From contig JANHCV010000002.1 of assembly GCA_025594325.1 (NCBI GenBank), forward strand, positions 2,604,001 through 2,668,000: a stretch of DNA of 64,000 bases, given 5' to 3'. A program made the translations under genes and the position numbers. The notes beneath the pieces were generated by a model. The model ran no database searches. It saw nothing but the letters and a program-made list of their open reading frames with translations, and was not told the origin of the DNA. This stretch comes from Blastocladiella emersonii ATCC 22665 (taxonomy: Eukaryota; Blastocladiomycota; Blastocladiomycetes; Blastocladiales; Blastocladiaceae). Positions 55,380 to 64,000 of the stretch are shown piece after piece (position 1 is the stretch's first letter; each line of letters begins with the position of its first letter).

Positions 55380-58263
55380 TTAGGAAGCGTGCAGGTGCTG
55401 CTGCTGCTGCCGGTCGACCTCGGCCACGAGCACGGCCACGACCTGCGGAACAGGCTCGCCCGCGAACAGCGACCGGACCGCGTCGGGCGCAACGGCGCAC
55501 AGCTTGGCCGCCACCGTGAGCCGCACCGAGCCGTCACACCAGCACGCCGGAGCGGCCGGCCCGACGACGCCCGCGCCGCCGTCTTTGGACTCGCCTTCGG
55601 CGGCCACGTCGACGACACGCGGCGCGTGGCCGTACTCGTTGCGCACGTCGTAACCGTCGTGGTCGTGGTACGTGGCCGCCGCGCGACCGACCGCCGCCGC
55701 GACCGCGTCCGCCGACAGGAACTGCTGCTGGTGGTTCCGGTCGAGCACGAGGAAGTACTGCTTGACGGCCTCGGCCGCGCCCGCCGTCCAGAACTGCGGC
55801 GACGCGACAGTCTCGCGGAACGCCGACAGCAGGATCTCGAGCGCGTGACGGCACACGCGCTGCTCCTGGACCGGGCATGCCGGCTCGCGGCAGCAGCCGC
55901 CGTTCGGCAGCGTCTTGTGTCTGGCCTCGAACCGCGGCAGCGCCAGCAGGACGTGTCGGTACACGCGTTCGCGATCGTCGCCGTCCTCGGACCCGCCACC
56001 GACGCCGCCTGCGGCAGCACACACGGCCTCGAGCGTGCCCGATATCAGCACGCCGGCACTCCCACTCGCCGTGATCAGGTCGAGAAGACGCGACCGGATA
56101 CCCGGCGGCGCTGTTCCGAGCGCAGCAATCGTCTGGATCGCGACGGCCGGGTCGCCCAGCGTGGACACGAGGCGGTCGCGGACCGCAGCTGCGGCCGCCG
56201 GCAGCTTGGCGAGCAGGCGCAGCGTAACCGCGATCTCGTCCCACGGTGCCACGAGGCCCCTCGCCACCGCCGCGAGGAGGTACGCGAGCGAGCCGACGAC
56301 AGGTCCATGGCCGCCGCGCGCGGGCTGCTGTTGCTGCGGCAGCGCCGCCTGGCGCTCCAGTTGCTGGACGAGCTCCTGCTCCGAACCCGCGAAGCCGCAC
56401 GCGTCGACGACGACCGACCCGAGGAAGTGCTCGTTGTCCGGGACCACCTTGCGCGCGAACTGGACCACGACGCGCAGGTCCTGCGGCGCACCCGCGGACA
56501 CGAGCGCGGCCAGGAAAATCACTACATGCAGCGACGAGCGGTCAGTCAGTATTTTCCGCACGGAGGTGGGCGTGAGTGGAGGGCGAGCAGCACGAACCGT
56601 TGCCAATCACCTTGGCATCCACTGGCCATGCCGACGACACCGGGTACTCCTCGAGCGGGATCTTCTTGAGCGCCTTCTGGATCCTCGACAGCGTACCCCG
56701 GACGAGGTGGTGCGTGATGAGCACGGCCCACGAGCGGGGCCCGAACACGACGTCGCGCGTGCGGACGTGCCCGCTCGACAGGAGGAGGGCGAACGGCGCA
56801 TGGTGGGCGATGGCGAAGTCGAGACGGTGGCGCTGGTTGGGGCTCGCGGTGGCCCAGCCGTACCGACCAATGATGTCCAGGGCCTTGGCGAAGGTGCTCA
56901 TGCCGACGTTGGGCATGGCCAGCTTGAGCGACGCCGAGCTGGATTCCGATGCCGCGGCCGTGATGTCGGCGATGAGCTGCTGGAACACGGGCTCGCGCAA
57001 CAGCGTGCCCTGGACGAGTCCGCGGGCGTCAGCCCTGCGGCACTGCTCGCGGCGGGCGCGCGACGGCTCGTCGTCACCTGGGTGCGGCTCGATGAGCTGG
57101 CTGAGCGCCGGCACGTTCCACCACAGACCAGCGAGGCCCGTGAGGAAGTGGAACCCGGGGTGCTCCGTGTCGCCGTTGCCGATGAGGGCCGAGATGCGGT
57201 TGCCGAGGTCGCTGCCGCTGAACCTGACCAGGTCGCGCCAATCGGAGCCCGGAACCGCGACGTCGGTCGACAGCAGCCACGACGCGGCGCCATCGGACAC
57301 GGCGAGGAGCTCGGCCAGGATGGCCTCGTGCGCCGTGAGCGTCCCGACCTTGGGCATGGTCTGGCCAGTCGCCGTTGCGGCCTGGATCGCGAACCCGCCC
57401 GTGGTCGCGAGAATCGCGAGCTGGATGTGCGTGACCAGCGCGACGGCGACGAGCTGCGGACCGAGGTCCTCGTCGACGTCGACATCGACGTCGCCCGTGG
57501 TCTCGGCAGCGGGAGCGACAGCGACAGCCTCGAGCAGGTCCGTGTGCGCGTTCGGAACCGAAACCGACCCGGCGTGGTGAGCTTGGTCGCCGTCACCCAC
57601 ACGATGACGAAGTGCCGTGTGCGCAATATGGACGCCACGGGGCACGCCGCGCGCCTCGTCCGCGTCCGCCTCCACGGCGCCCTCCTCGCCGGCGGCCGCA
57701 GCCGCAGTGGTGCCCGCGAAACCGGGCGAGCGAAACACCACCGCGGCCCACTGGGCTGCCAGCGTGGCGAAGCGCAGGTTCTCGGCCTGGCGCACGGCCG
57801 AAGGCGTGTTGGCGGCGTGGGTCTCGGCGTGCATGCCGCGCAGGTACGCCCGCACGCTCGCGGCGGCGGTGCGGACACTCGCGGCGGTCCGAGGTGGGGC
57901 GGAGGACGCGAGGGACGCGAGCGGCGGCGTCGAGACGGGGAGCGAAGAGGCAGTGGACAGGTCGGCGCCGAGGACGTTGGCCGACAGGGCGATCAGGATC
58001 AAGAGGGCCTCGATCGGCACGTTGGCTGACCACGACGGGGACGGCCGGACTGGCTGCGACTGCGGCTGCGGCTGCGGCGCGGGCGGAGTGGGGGCGGGAG
58101 GGTGGGTGGAGGACAGGTCGGGCAGGCCGGTGATGAGCTCGGCCGAGTCCGAGTTGGTCAGCGCCTGCCACGGGTCGGACGACGCGGCCACCTTGCCGCC
58201 CTTGCCGCGCTTGGCGCGCTTGTTGGGACGCCGCGGCGGCGACTGCATGAGCGGGCGGTCCAT
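55380..58263 (-). CDS. Palindrome-family protein B1 (mirror copy of A1)
   Basis: Exons 58263-56598 and 56521-55380 (935 aa), identical to A1 in all translated frames compared. Its 5' leader modules (58264-58859) are also copied, so it should be expressed if A1 is. Confidence 0.75.
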
Positions 58264-59215
58264 GGTGGTGTGCGGGATCTGCGACTGCGAGAAGGGTTGG
58301 TCGATGGCCTGGACGCGTGCGCGCCTGTGATGTCGCGGGTGATGGGTCAGCGATCCATCGCGGCGGCCCGAGAGCGCAAGTGTTCGTACCGTAGAAGGTC
58401 GGGAACGAGTCCGGGTGCCGTTGTCGAAGCCCGATCACACATGTGTGCGCGCCTACAAGTCGCGGGCAACGACGGCGGGTCAGCGATGTGTTCTCAGGCG
58501 GGATCGCGGCTGCGGACGGGCCCGTACAGCAGCAGGTCGGAGTCGAGTGCGGGTGCAGGATGCGTGTGTCTCGCCGTCAAGAGGACGTCGTACGAGAGAT
58601 CTCGGGCGGTGGAGAGAGAGGACCGGTCCACCCGAGAAAGTCGCGGCGGCGAGGGACCGCCGGGAGGGCCGATGGGCGCACCCACCGCGCGCGCTCGCGG
58701 TCACGGCGTGGGATCCCGAGGTGGGAGACGGCGGAACCCGGTCGGACCGCGCCGCCGAACCTCGACCATCGATCGCCGTGACCGTGCCGGTGTGGTGGCG
58801 CAGCGCGGCGGGAACCGCAACCGAGCTTCAGGTGGTCGGTTCGTGGTTGCGTTGTGATAGGCGTTGGGTAGCTTATGGCTGCTCCCGGTCGATGTGGTCG
58901 GGACGAAGCGGAGCGGCGGTGGCCTCGAGCTCGAGTGAAGGAGTGGCGCTCGCAGAAGGGTCGCGTCGGCGAGCAGCGCCACCCTCACACGTTTGAACAA
59001 CGCGTCCTGACCGTCGACAAATTCCGCCCGCCGCCGGCTGGATCGCTGTCTTTTTCCTAGACACGAGCCTAGTCGTCCTTCCCTCGACCCAAGCCTCGCC
59101 GCTGCAACCTAGAGCTTGACGCCGATGTGCTCTCACTGACACCAGAGAAGCGCGATGGCAGGGGAGCAAACAGCTAGTCTATCGATCGATCCGACACCCG
59201 CTAGACTCACGCGCG
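58264..59215. other. B1 5' region and right outer flank of the palindrome
   Basis: 58264-58860 mirrors the A1 promoter. 58861-59000 is still recognisably similar to 34500-34640 but diverged (for example GTGTGAGGGTGGCGC on the minus strand near 58985). No gene is seen in 59000-59215. Confidence 0.5.
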
Positions 59216-60017
59216 TCAAGCAGAGCCTGAAGACTTGGGCCCGCTGTCCTCAACGGGCGGTAAGCCGCTGCGAGAGGACATGGCTCGTGCGGGCGACGCG
59301 TAGTATTTCACGGCGGCCGCACGAGCCATGCCTGGGCGCGGCGCACCGTGCATGAGCTTCAACGAGAAAAGAGTTCGCCTGGATGAGCGTGGATGTCTAG
59401 GCGGTAGCATATTCGTCCTAGTCGCTTTCGCTGTCGATGCCCTGGCCATCGTGTCCGAGTTATGAAAGTGGAAGCCAGTGTCGCCGTCACCGATGAGGGT
59501 TGAGAGGCTCTTGCCGATATCGCCGCCAAAGTTAATGAGATCGTGTCGGTCGGAGAATGGGAGCGACACGTTGGGAGCAAACCGTCGGCGCGAAACAACC
59601 CTATCAACTCGGCGGTCACACCGAGCATTTCTTTCTTGAAGGTCGCGAGGTGCGCCGTAACCGTCTCGGCCTTGGGCGTGGACTGGCCAGTCGCCGTCGC
59701 GACCTGCGCCGCAACCCCGCCGGTCAACGCGAAGATCACGAACTGGATGAACTTCTCCAGCGCAGCGGCGACAGCTGCTAACTGATATCCTCGTCGGCGT
59801 CTCCTGTAGATCCGGCAGCGACAGCGGCGAGCGTGCCCGCGGCCGGATGCAGTTGTGAGTACGGCTCCAGAATTAGAAGGCCGTAGTCGCCGTCACCCGC
59901 ATGCCGACGCAGTGCAGTGTACGCAATCATGGCGCCGCAGGGCACACTCGGAACCCATACTCGCGCCGCGCCGGAAGCGTGAGCGGCTGGCTGCGCGAGA
60001 CTGGCGGACGACGACAC
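59216..60017 (-). pseudogene. Decayed member of the palindrome gene family
   Basis: On the minus strand, from about 60017 downward, pieces of A1-like sequence follow in the right order but in shifting frames. They are VPCGAMIAYTALRRHAGDGD (A1: VPRGVHIAHTALRHRVGDGD), then DADEDIS followed by a stop, then FALTGGVAAQVATATGQSTPK (A1: LATTGGFAIQAATATGQTMPK), then after a frameshift LPFSDRHDLINFGGDIGKSL and GDGDTGFHF. No N-terminal third and no exon 2 are found. It points the same way as B1-B3 and stands immediately upstream of B1, so it is probably a relic of the ancestral tandem array. Confidence 0.75.
59279..59330. repeat. Hairpin element 3 (conserved loop family)
   Basis: CATGGCTCGTGCGG at 59279-59292 pairs perfectly with CCGCACGAGCCATG at 59317-59330 around a loop holding GCGACGCG and ATTTCACGGCG. 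The loop resembles that of the hairpins at 20258 and 21597, while the stem sequence differs. It lies inside the decayed gene's 3' region. Confidence 0.55.
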
Positions 60018-60276
60018 GACGCGACGCGATCCTCGCCGTGCCCGTTCAGAACGCGCTCAACTACGCCACGGTAGATACAAGAAGTGCTTCGGGCTCGAGA
60101 TGCATGGCAGGGAGTCGTGAGGAGAGCGAGCGTGACCCCAACGGGTCCGCGAAGAAGGCCCCAAAGCCGCGGCGAGTGGCATCACCGCGGTACGGAACGC
60201 GGCCGGCAGCGGGTCGGAGCAGCCCGACTTGGTCGCCTCGCCTCCCCTCCTCCTCTCTCTCTCTCTCCCGCGTGCA
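60018..60276. other. 5' region of the ketoacyl reductase gene
   Basis: No gene. A CT-rich tract (TCCTCTCTCTCTCTCTCCCG near 60251-60270) directly precedes the ATG, as also seen before the SWP1-like gene. Confidence 0.4.
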
Positions 60277-61591
60277 ATGAACGGCCCGCTGCAACGTATC
60301 ACCATGCTCTTCAGCGACTACGAGTGCATCTCGTCCTTTGTGGCCGCCGTGGCCGCGGCGCCCGTGTCGCTGCTCGTGCTCGGCGCGCTCGGCTCGCTCG
60401 TCGTCCTCAAGTACACGTTCAGCCTGCTTGGCCTCGCCTACAACCTGACGCTGCGCCGCGGGATCAGCGTACGTTGTCACGGTCGATCGCAACGACGACG
60501 ACGATGACTGACGCGGCTGCCGTGCACGCGTGTGTAGCTCAAGAAGTTTGGCGCCGGCACTGGTGCCTGGGCCAGTACGTCCTGCCGTTCCCGCATACGC
60601 CCTCGATCCAACCGCTGACCACGCGCTGCGCGCTCGGTGTAGTCATCACTGGCGCGTCGGACGGGATCGGCAAGGAGTTTGCGACGCAGCTGGCCAAGGC
60701 CAAGTTCAACGTGGTGCTCATGGCGCGCACCGAGTCCAAGCTGCAGAACCTGGCGGGCGAGATCCGCGAGGCGCACGGCGTCGAGACCAAGGTGATCCCG
60801 TTCGACTTTTCGACCACGGACTCGGCCGCGTACCAGCAGGTCGCCGCCCAGGTCGCTGGCCTCAACGTGACTGTCCTGAGTACGCTTGCAGACCCCCGCC
60901 AGCCTTACCGGCTAGTACTGACGCTCCTGCCGCGCGTAGTCAACAACGTCGGCACCAACCACGCGTTCCCGGTCCCGTTCCTCGAGGAGGAGGATGCCGT
61001 CATTGACCGCATCGTCGACGTCAACATCTCGTCCATCATGAAGCTCACCAAGGTGATTGCCCCCAAGCTCGTTGCCCAGTACGTTTCTCTCGCCGCTTCC
61101 TCCGCACACAACGCACCGACGACTCACCGCCGCCCCGCCACAACAGGAAGAAGGGTCTGATCCTCAACGTCGGCTCGTTCGCTGGGATCCTGCCGCAGCC
61201 GCTGCTGTCCGTGTACTCTGCGTCCAAGGCGTACCTGCTGACGTGGTCGCAGGCGCTGGGCAAGGAGCTGGAGCCGCACGGCGTGCACGTGCAGTGCCTG
61301 TCGACGTACTTTGTGGTGTCGGCCATGTCCAAGATCCGCAAGCCGACGGCGGCGATCCCGACGGCCAAGGCGTACGTGGCCAAGGTGCTCGGCAACATTG
61401 GCAACCCGGGCGGCGCCCCCACGCCCTTCACGTCGACCCCCTACCCGGTCCACGGCGTGCTCAACTGGGTCCTCGCCCACGTCGGCTCCCCTAAGTTCTG
61501 GCTCAACTACACGTACAAGACCCAGGTCGACATCCGCAAGCGCGCCCTGCGCAAGCAGCAGCGCGAGGCCGAGGCCAAGAAGGCCCAGTAA
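60277..61591 (+). CDS. IFA38: Very-long-chain 3-ketoacyl-CoA reductase (HSD17B12/Ifa38 type)
   Basis: Five exons: 60277-60468, 60538-60574, 60643-60879, 60940-61078 and 61147-61591 (349 aa). Introns of 60-69 bp all start GTACG. An N-terminal membrane segment (about 22-52, AAPVSLLVLGALGSLVVLKY) precedes a short-chain dehydrogenase: NADPH-binding TGASDGIGKEFA, MARTESKL, NNVGTNHAFP, and catalytic YSASKAYLLTWS with the active Ser before it (LNVGSFAGILPQPLLS). These features mark the ER enzyme that reduces 3-ketoacyl-CoA in very-long-chain fatty acid elongation. The C-terminus is Lys-rich (KRALRKQQREAEAKKAQ) and may act as an ER-retention signal. A second Met at residue 10 could also start. Confidence 0.92.
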
Positions 61592-62169
61592 AGGTCGCGG
61601 CGGCGTGTGCGTGTATCCTCCCTCCCGGCAATACAACTGGCTGTACACTACTCCGCGCCGCGCTTGGCCGCTCGGCTGCTCGGCTGCTCGTGCTCGGTCG
61701 GCGAGTGCGTCATGAACGACGCGTCGCCCCAGGCGTCGCCCGTCATTCGAGTCCCACCCTCCCGCTCCCGCTCCCACAGCTCGCCGCCCACCTGCCATGA
61801 ACCGCCAGAATGAATCATTAACTCGGTGCATCGGCGCGGCACCGGATGTGCGCGACCACAGCGGACGCGCGCGCGCGTGTGTGCGGCCGTGTTTCATACG
61901 GCACACGCCATGAAGGCCGCGGGCGCGGCCCCACGCGGGCGCGGCAGGCCGGCCACCCGCTCGCCGTAACCGGTCCGGTCGCCCTTGGCGCCGGCGACTC
62001 GCGCGGCCGTCGATGACTGACTCGCTCTTCCGCGCTGTGCCGCCATCGAGTGGGTCATCGGCGCCGGGGCCGTGGTTGCGGGGTACAAGAACCCGGCGCG
62101 CCCCCGCCGTCCCTGGCCTGACTCGGCACACAATCCCATGTACTGCATGGACCATAGCGCATCATCATC
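61592..62169. other. Intergenic region
   Basis: 578 bp with no supported gene. A CTCGGCTGCTCGGCTGCTCG tandem lies near 61672-61692 and a GCGCGCGCGTGTGTGCG tract near 61868-61884. Confidence 0.5.
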
Positions 62170-64000
62170 ATGGCGCCCATGAAACCGTCCGCGTACCCGT
62201 GGCTCGCGCTGCGCCAAGCCGCGCGCCGCCGCGACCTCGCTCTCGCGCAGGCCAGCAGCTCGCCCATGATCATCACCAAGAAGCCGGCGCCGGCGCCGCG
62301 GCACCTCGCGCACCCGCAGTCGCTGCACCGCGTGCGTTCGTTGCCGCACCTGCGGTCCACGCTGCGCGCGTACTCGACCACAGCGGCGCGTCGGCGCGAC
62401 GGGTCGACGCTCTCGTCGTCAGTGCCGTCGCCGCACGCGTGGCTGTCGCAGCCGCGGTTCGTGCCGTGGCGGCCGGTGACGTCGGCGCTGCACCTGCGGC
62501 ACGCGCGGCACGAGCGCGCGGCGCTGGCGTCGGTGCTGAGCCTGCACTTTCGTCAGCCGGGGATCGTGTGCGCCGGGAAACCCATCGACCTCGAGATCGT
62601 GCGTGCGCTGCGGCAGCTCGGGTTCCCGCACGCGCACGCCGTCGTGTGGGAGTACAACCTCGACACGGTCAGCGCCGTGGTCGCGTTCCTGTCGGACCGG
62701 TCGTCGGCGCGCGCCGCCTACAACCTGCTGTCGCTCGGGTTGGTCGTCGCCGGGCTCGCCATCTCGTGGTACTACAGCGACCTCGCGCGCCGCCGCGACG
62801 AGGCCCGTCTGCAAGAGGAGCAGGAGCAGGAGGAGGCGCGTCGCACCGAAGAGGCACGCCGGCAGAGCTGGGAGGCCCTGTTCGATGTCGCCGTGACGCA
62901 GCCCGGCGCCAAGCCGTTCGCGATGCCCGCGGTCCGGTGCGACGACGCGCGCTCGCTCCGTGACGAGGTGGCCAAGATCATGGCTGTCGGCCACGAATCC
63001 GGGCTCACGTCGCCTTTCATCAACGTCATTGGTACGCTCTCCGTTATCAACTCTTTCAGCTGACGAGTAACTCACCTCTCCGACCCACTTGGTAGTTGGC
63101 CCGGCGGGTGCGGGCAAGTCGGTGATCCTGCAGGACCTGTACAACGAGCACCTGGCGCGGGTGCAGGCCGACCACGACGACGGGTTCGGCGACGGCAAGC
63201 GGTCCGTGTACTACGTGGACTTCAAGGACGCGTTCCGGACCAACTCCATGGACCGCGAGCACATCTCGGAGCGCTTCTTCGACTTTCTCGACTCGATCCA
63301 GGTGCGCGCCGCCGCGGCCGGCGAGCGCAACACGCTGTTCATCGACGGCGCCGACCTGCTGCCGCACGTGTTTGACGCCGAGCACCTCGCGCCGGTGCTG
63401 CGGCACATCCACGAGACGTCGAAATACGCGACCGTGTTCGTCGTGTACTCGTCGCACGCGGCGTACGCGCGCATGGTCGAGTCGCAGCCCGGGATCGAGT
63501 CGCAGCACCGCGTCCTGACCGTCGGCTACGTCCAGGACCGCGCCGCCCTCGCCCGGTACGTGGCCGCGCTGCGCGAGGCGAGCGGGTCCGATCAAGGCGC
63601 GTGGGACGTGCCTGACGCGGCCGTCGTGGACCTTCTCGGCGGCCAGTTCGACGACTACACGCGCGTCGTGAACACGCTGCGCGCCGCGGCGCCCGGCACG
63701 GGCGGGTCCACGACGCTGCGCGACACGCTGGCCGAGCTGGTCGCCGAGTCGCAGCTGCGCGCCGACACCGCGCTGGGCGTGTACGACGACCCGTCCTCCC
63801 CCGTCCCGGCGCTTGCCGGGTACTACCTCGCCGTGGCTGAGTCGCTCATCGCGCGCGACGCGCCGGGCGCGCACTTGCCGTCGCCCGCGGCGGTCCCGCT
63901 CCGCATCGCCCGCGCGCTGCTCGACCAGAACCTGTTTGCGCGCGGCGACCACGGCCCGCACTCGCTCGCCTTTGCGTACCCGCGCGACCGCGCCGTTGTC
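62170..64000 (+). CDS. P-loop ATPase with mitochondrial-like N-terminus (runs off the right edge)
   Basis: Exon 1 62170-63031, intron 63032-63095 (64 bp, GTACG...GTAG), exon 2 from 63096 to the window end (589 codons seen). The N-terminus is Arg/Ser/Ala-rich without acidic residues for about 75 positions (AARRRDLALAQASS, LRSTLRAYSTTAARR), typical of a mitochondrial presequence. A membrane segment lies at about 182-198 (LLSLGLVVAGLAISWYY), followed by a charged coiled coil (LQEEQEQEEARRTEEARR). The nucleotide-binding core starts at the exon junction: Walker A GPAGAGKS, then VYYVDFKDAF and Walker B-like NTLFIDGADLLP. This architecture resembles inner-membrane or STAND-like ATPases; the exact family is not identified. 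The 3' end is not in the window. Confidence 0.7.

Larger units (their letters stand above)
47489..58860 (-). repeat. Giant palindrome, right arm (11,372 bp)
   Basis: Reverse complement of 34641-46012 (coordinate sum 93501 throughout). The inner edge is abrupt: the sequences part right after CTGCTCGAGATC. The outer edge is not: beyond 58860 the match to the left flank drops to about 65% over the next 20 bp, then to patchy similarity with indels. Confidence 0.97.

Noticed and set aside
34641-58860. Palindrome as a simple missed-adapter hairpin artefact
   Set aside because: Such artefacts give arms meeting with almost no spacer. Here there is a 1,476-bp unique spacer, a truncated gene with a new tail and diverged homologous flanks. 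An assembly duplication is still not fully excluded.
61124-62155. 343-aa minus-strand frame downstream of the reductase gene
   Set aside because: Overlaps the reductase's last exon in antisense and then low-complexity intergenic DNA; no domain seen.

Overview
This is nuclear DNA of a very GC-rich eukaryote. Genes carry short introns (mostly 56-76 bp), nearly all starting GTACG and ending TAG or CAG. Gene content (ING-type PHD protein, GLE1, Swp1/ribophorin II, Kae1, 3-ketoacyl-CoA reductase, a cyclic-nucleotide-gated channel) suggests a fungus or close relative. CNG channels are missing from Dikarya but known in zoosporic fungi, and a cGMP-gated channel has been described in Blastocladiella emersonii, so Blastocladiomycota is my best guess. 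This is inference; no search was run. Exon coordinates come from reading splice sites and frames by eye.

Layout. 1-5 kb: the 5' end of an unrecognised membrane protein (minus), a 202-bp inverted-repeat element, an ING-family gene, and an F-box gene (minus). 5.7-20 kb: a divergent pair, a RavA/MoxR-type AAA+ ATPase (minus) and a giant (about 3,679 aa) protein with a TRAF-type zinc-finger array (plus). Both end in the same kind of domain, which looks like the ILEI/FAM3 fold. 20-22.4 kb: a 1-kb tandem repeat with conserved-loop hairpins and an RGG-rich gene fragment between the copies. 22.4-34.3 kb: a compact run of housekeeping genes: CNG-like channel (minus), Pro/Ala/Gly-rich protein, KAE1 (minus), SWP1-like, NUP43-like WD40 protein (minus) and GLE1. 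The last two share a 165-bp divergent promoter and both act at the nuclear pore.

34.6-58.9 kb is a giant palindrome. Two 11,372-bp arms (34641-46012 and 47489-58860) pair without net indels (paired coordinates always sum to 93501) around a 1,476-bp spacer. Each arm holds three tandem paralogues (A1-A3; mirror copies B1-B3) of a protein family I do not recognise, each with two coding exons. The inner breakpoint cuts exon 2 of the third gene, so B3 lacks the normal C-terminus and has a short new tail. Outside the outer boundary, homology continues at clearly lower identity, and a decayed family member lies at 59.2-60.0 kb. This suggests an old tandem family whose arms were recently duplicated or homogenised.

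60.3-64 kb: a microsomal 3-ketoacyl-CoA reductase and the 5' part of a P-loop ATPase with a mitochondrial-like N-terminus.

Most interesting: the AAA+/giant zinc-finger pair with a shared C-terminal domain, the palindromic gene family, a CNG-like channel whose pore lacks a GYG filter, and a small hairpin family with a conserved loop and variable paired stems.
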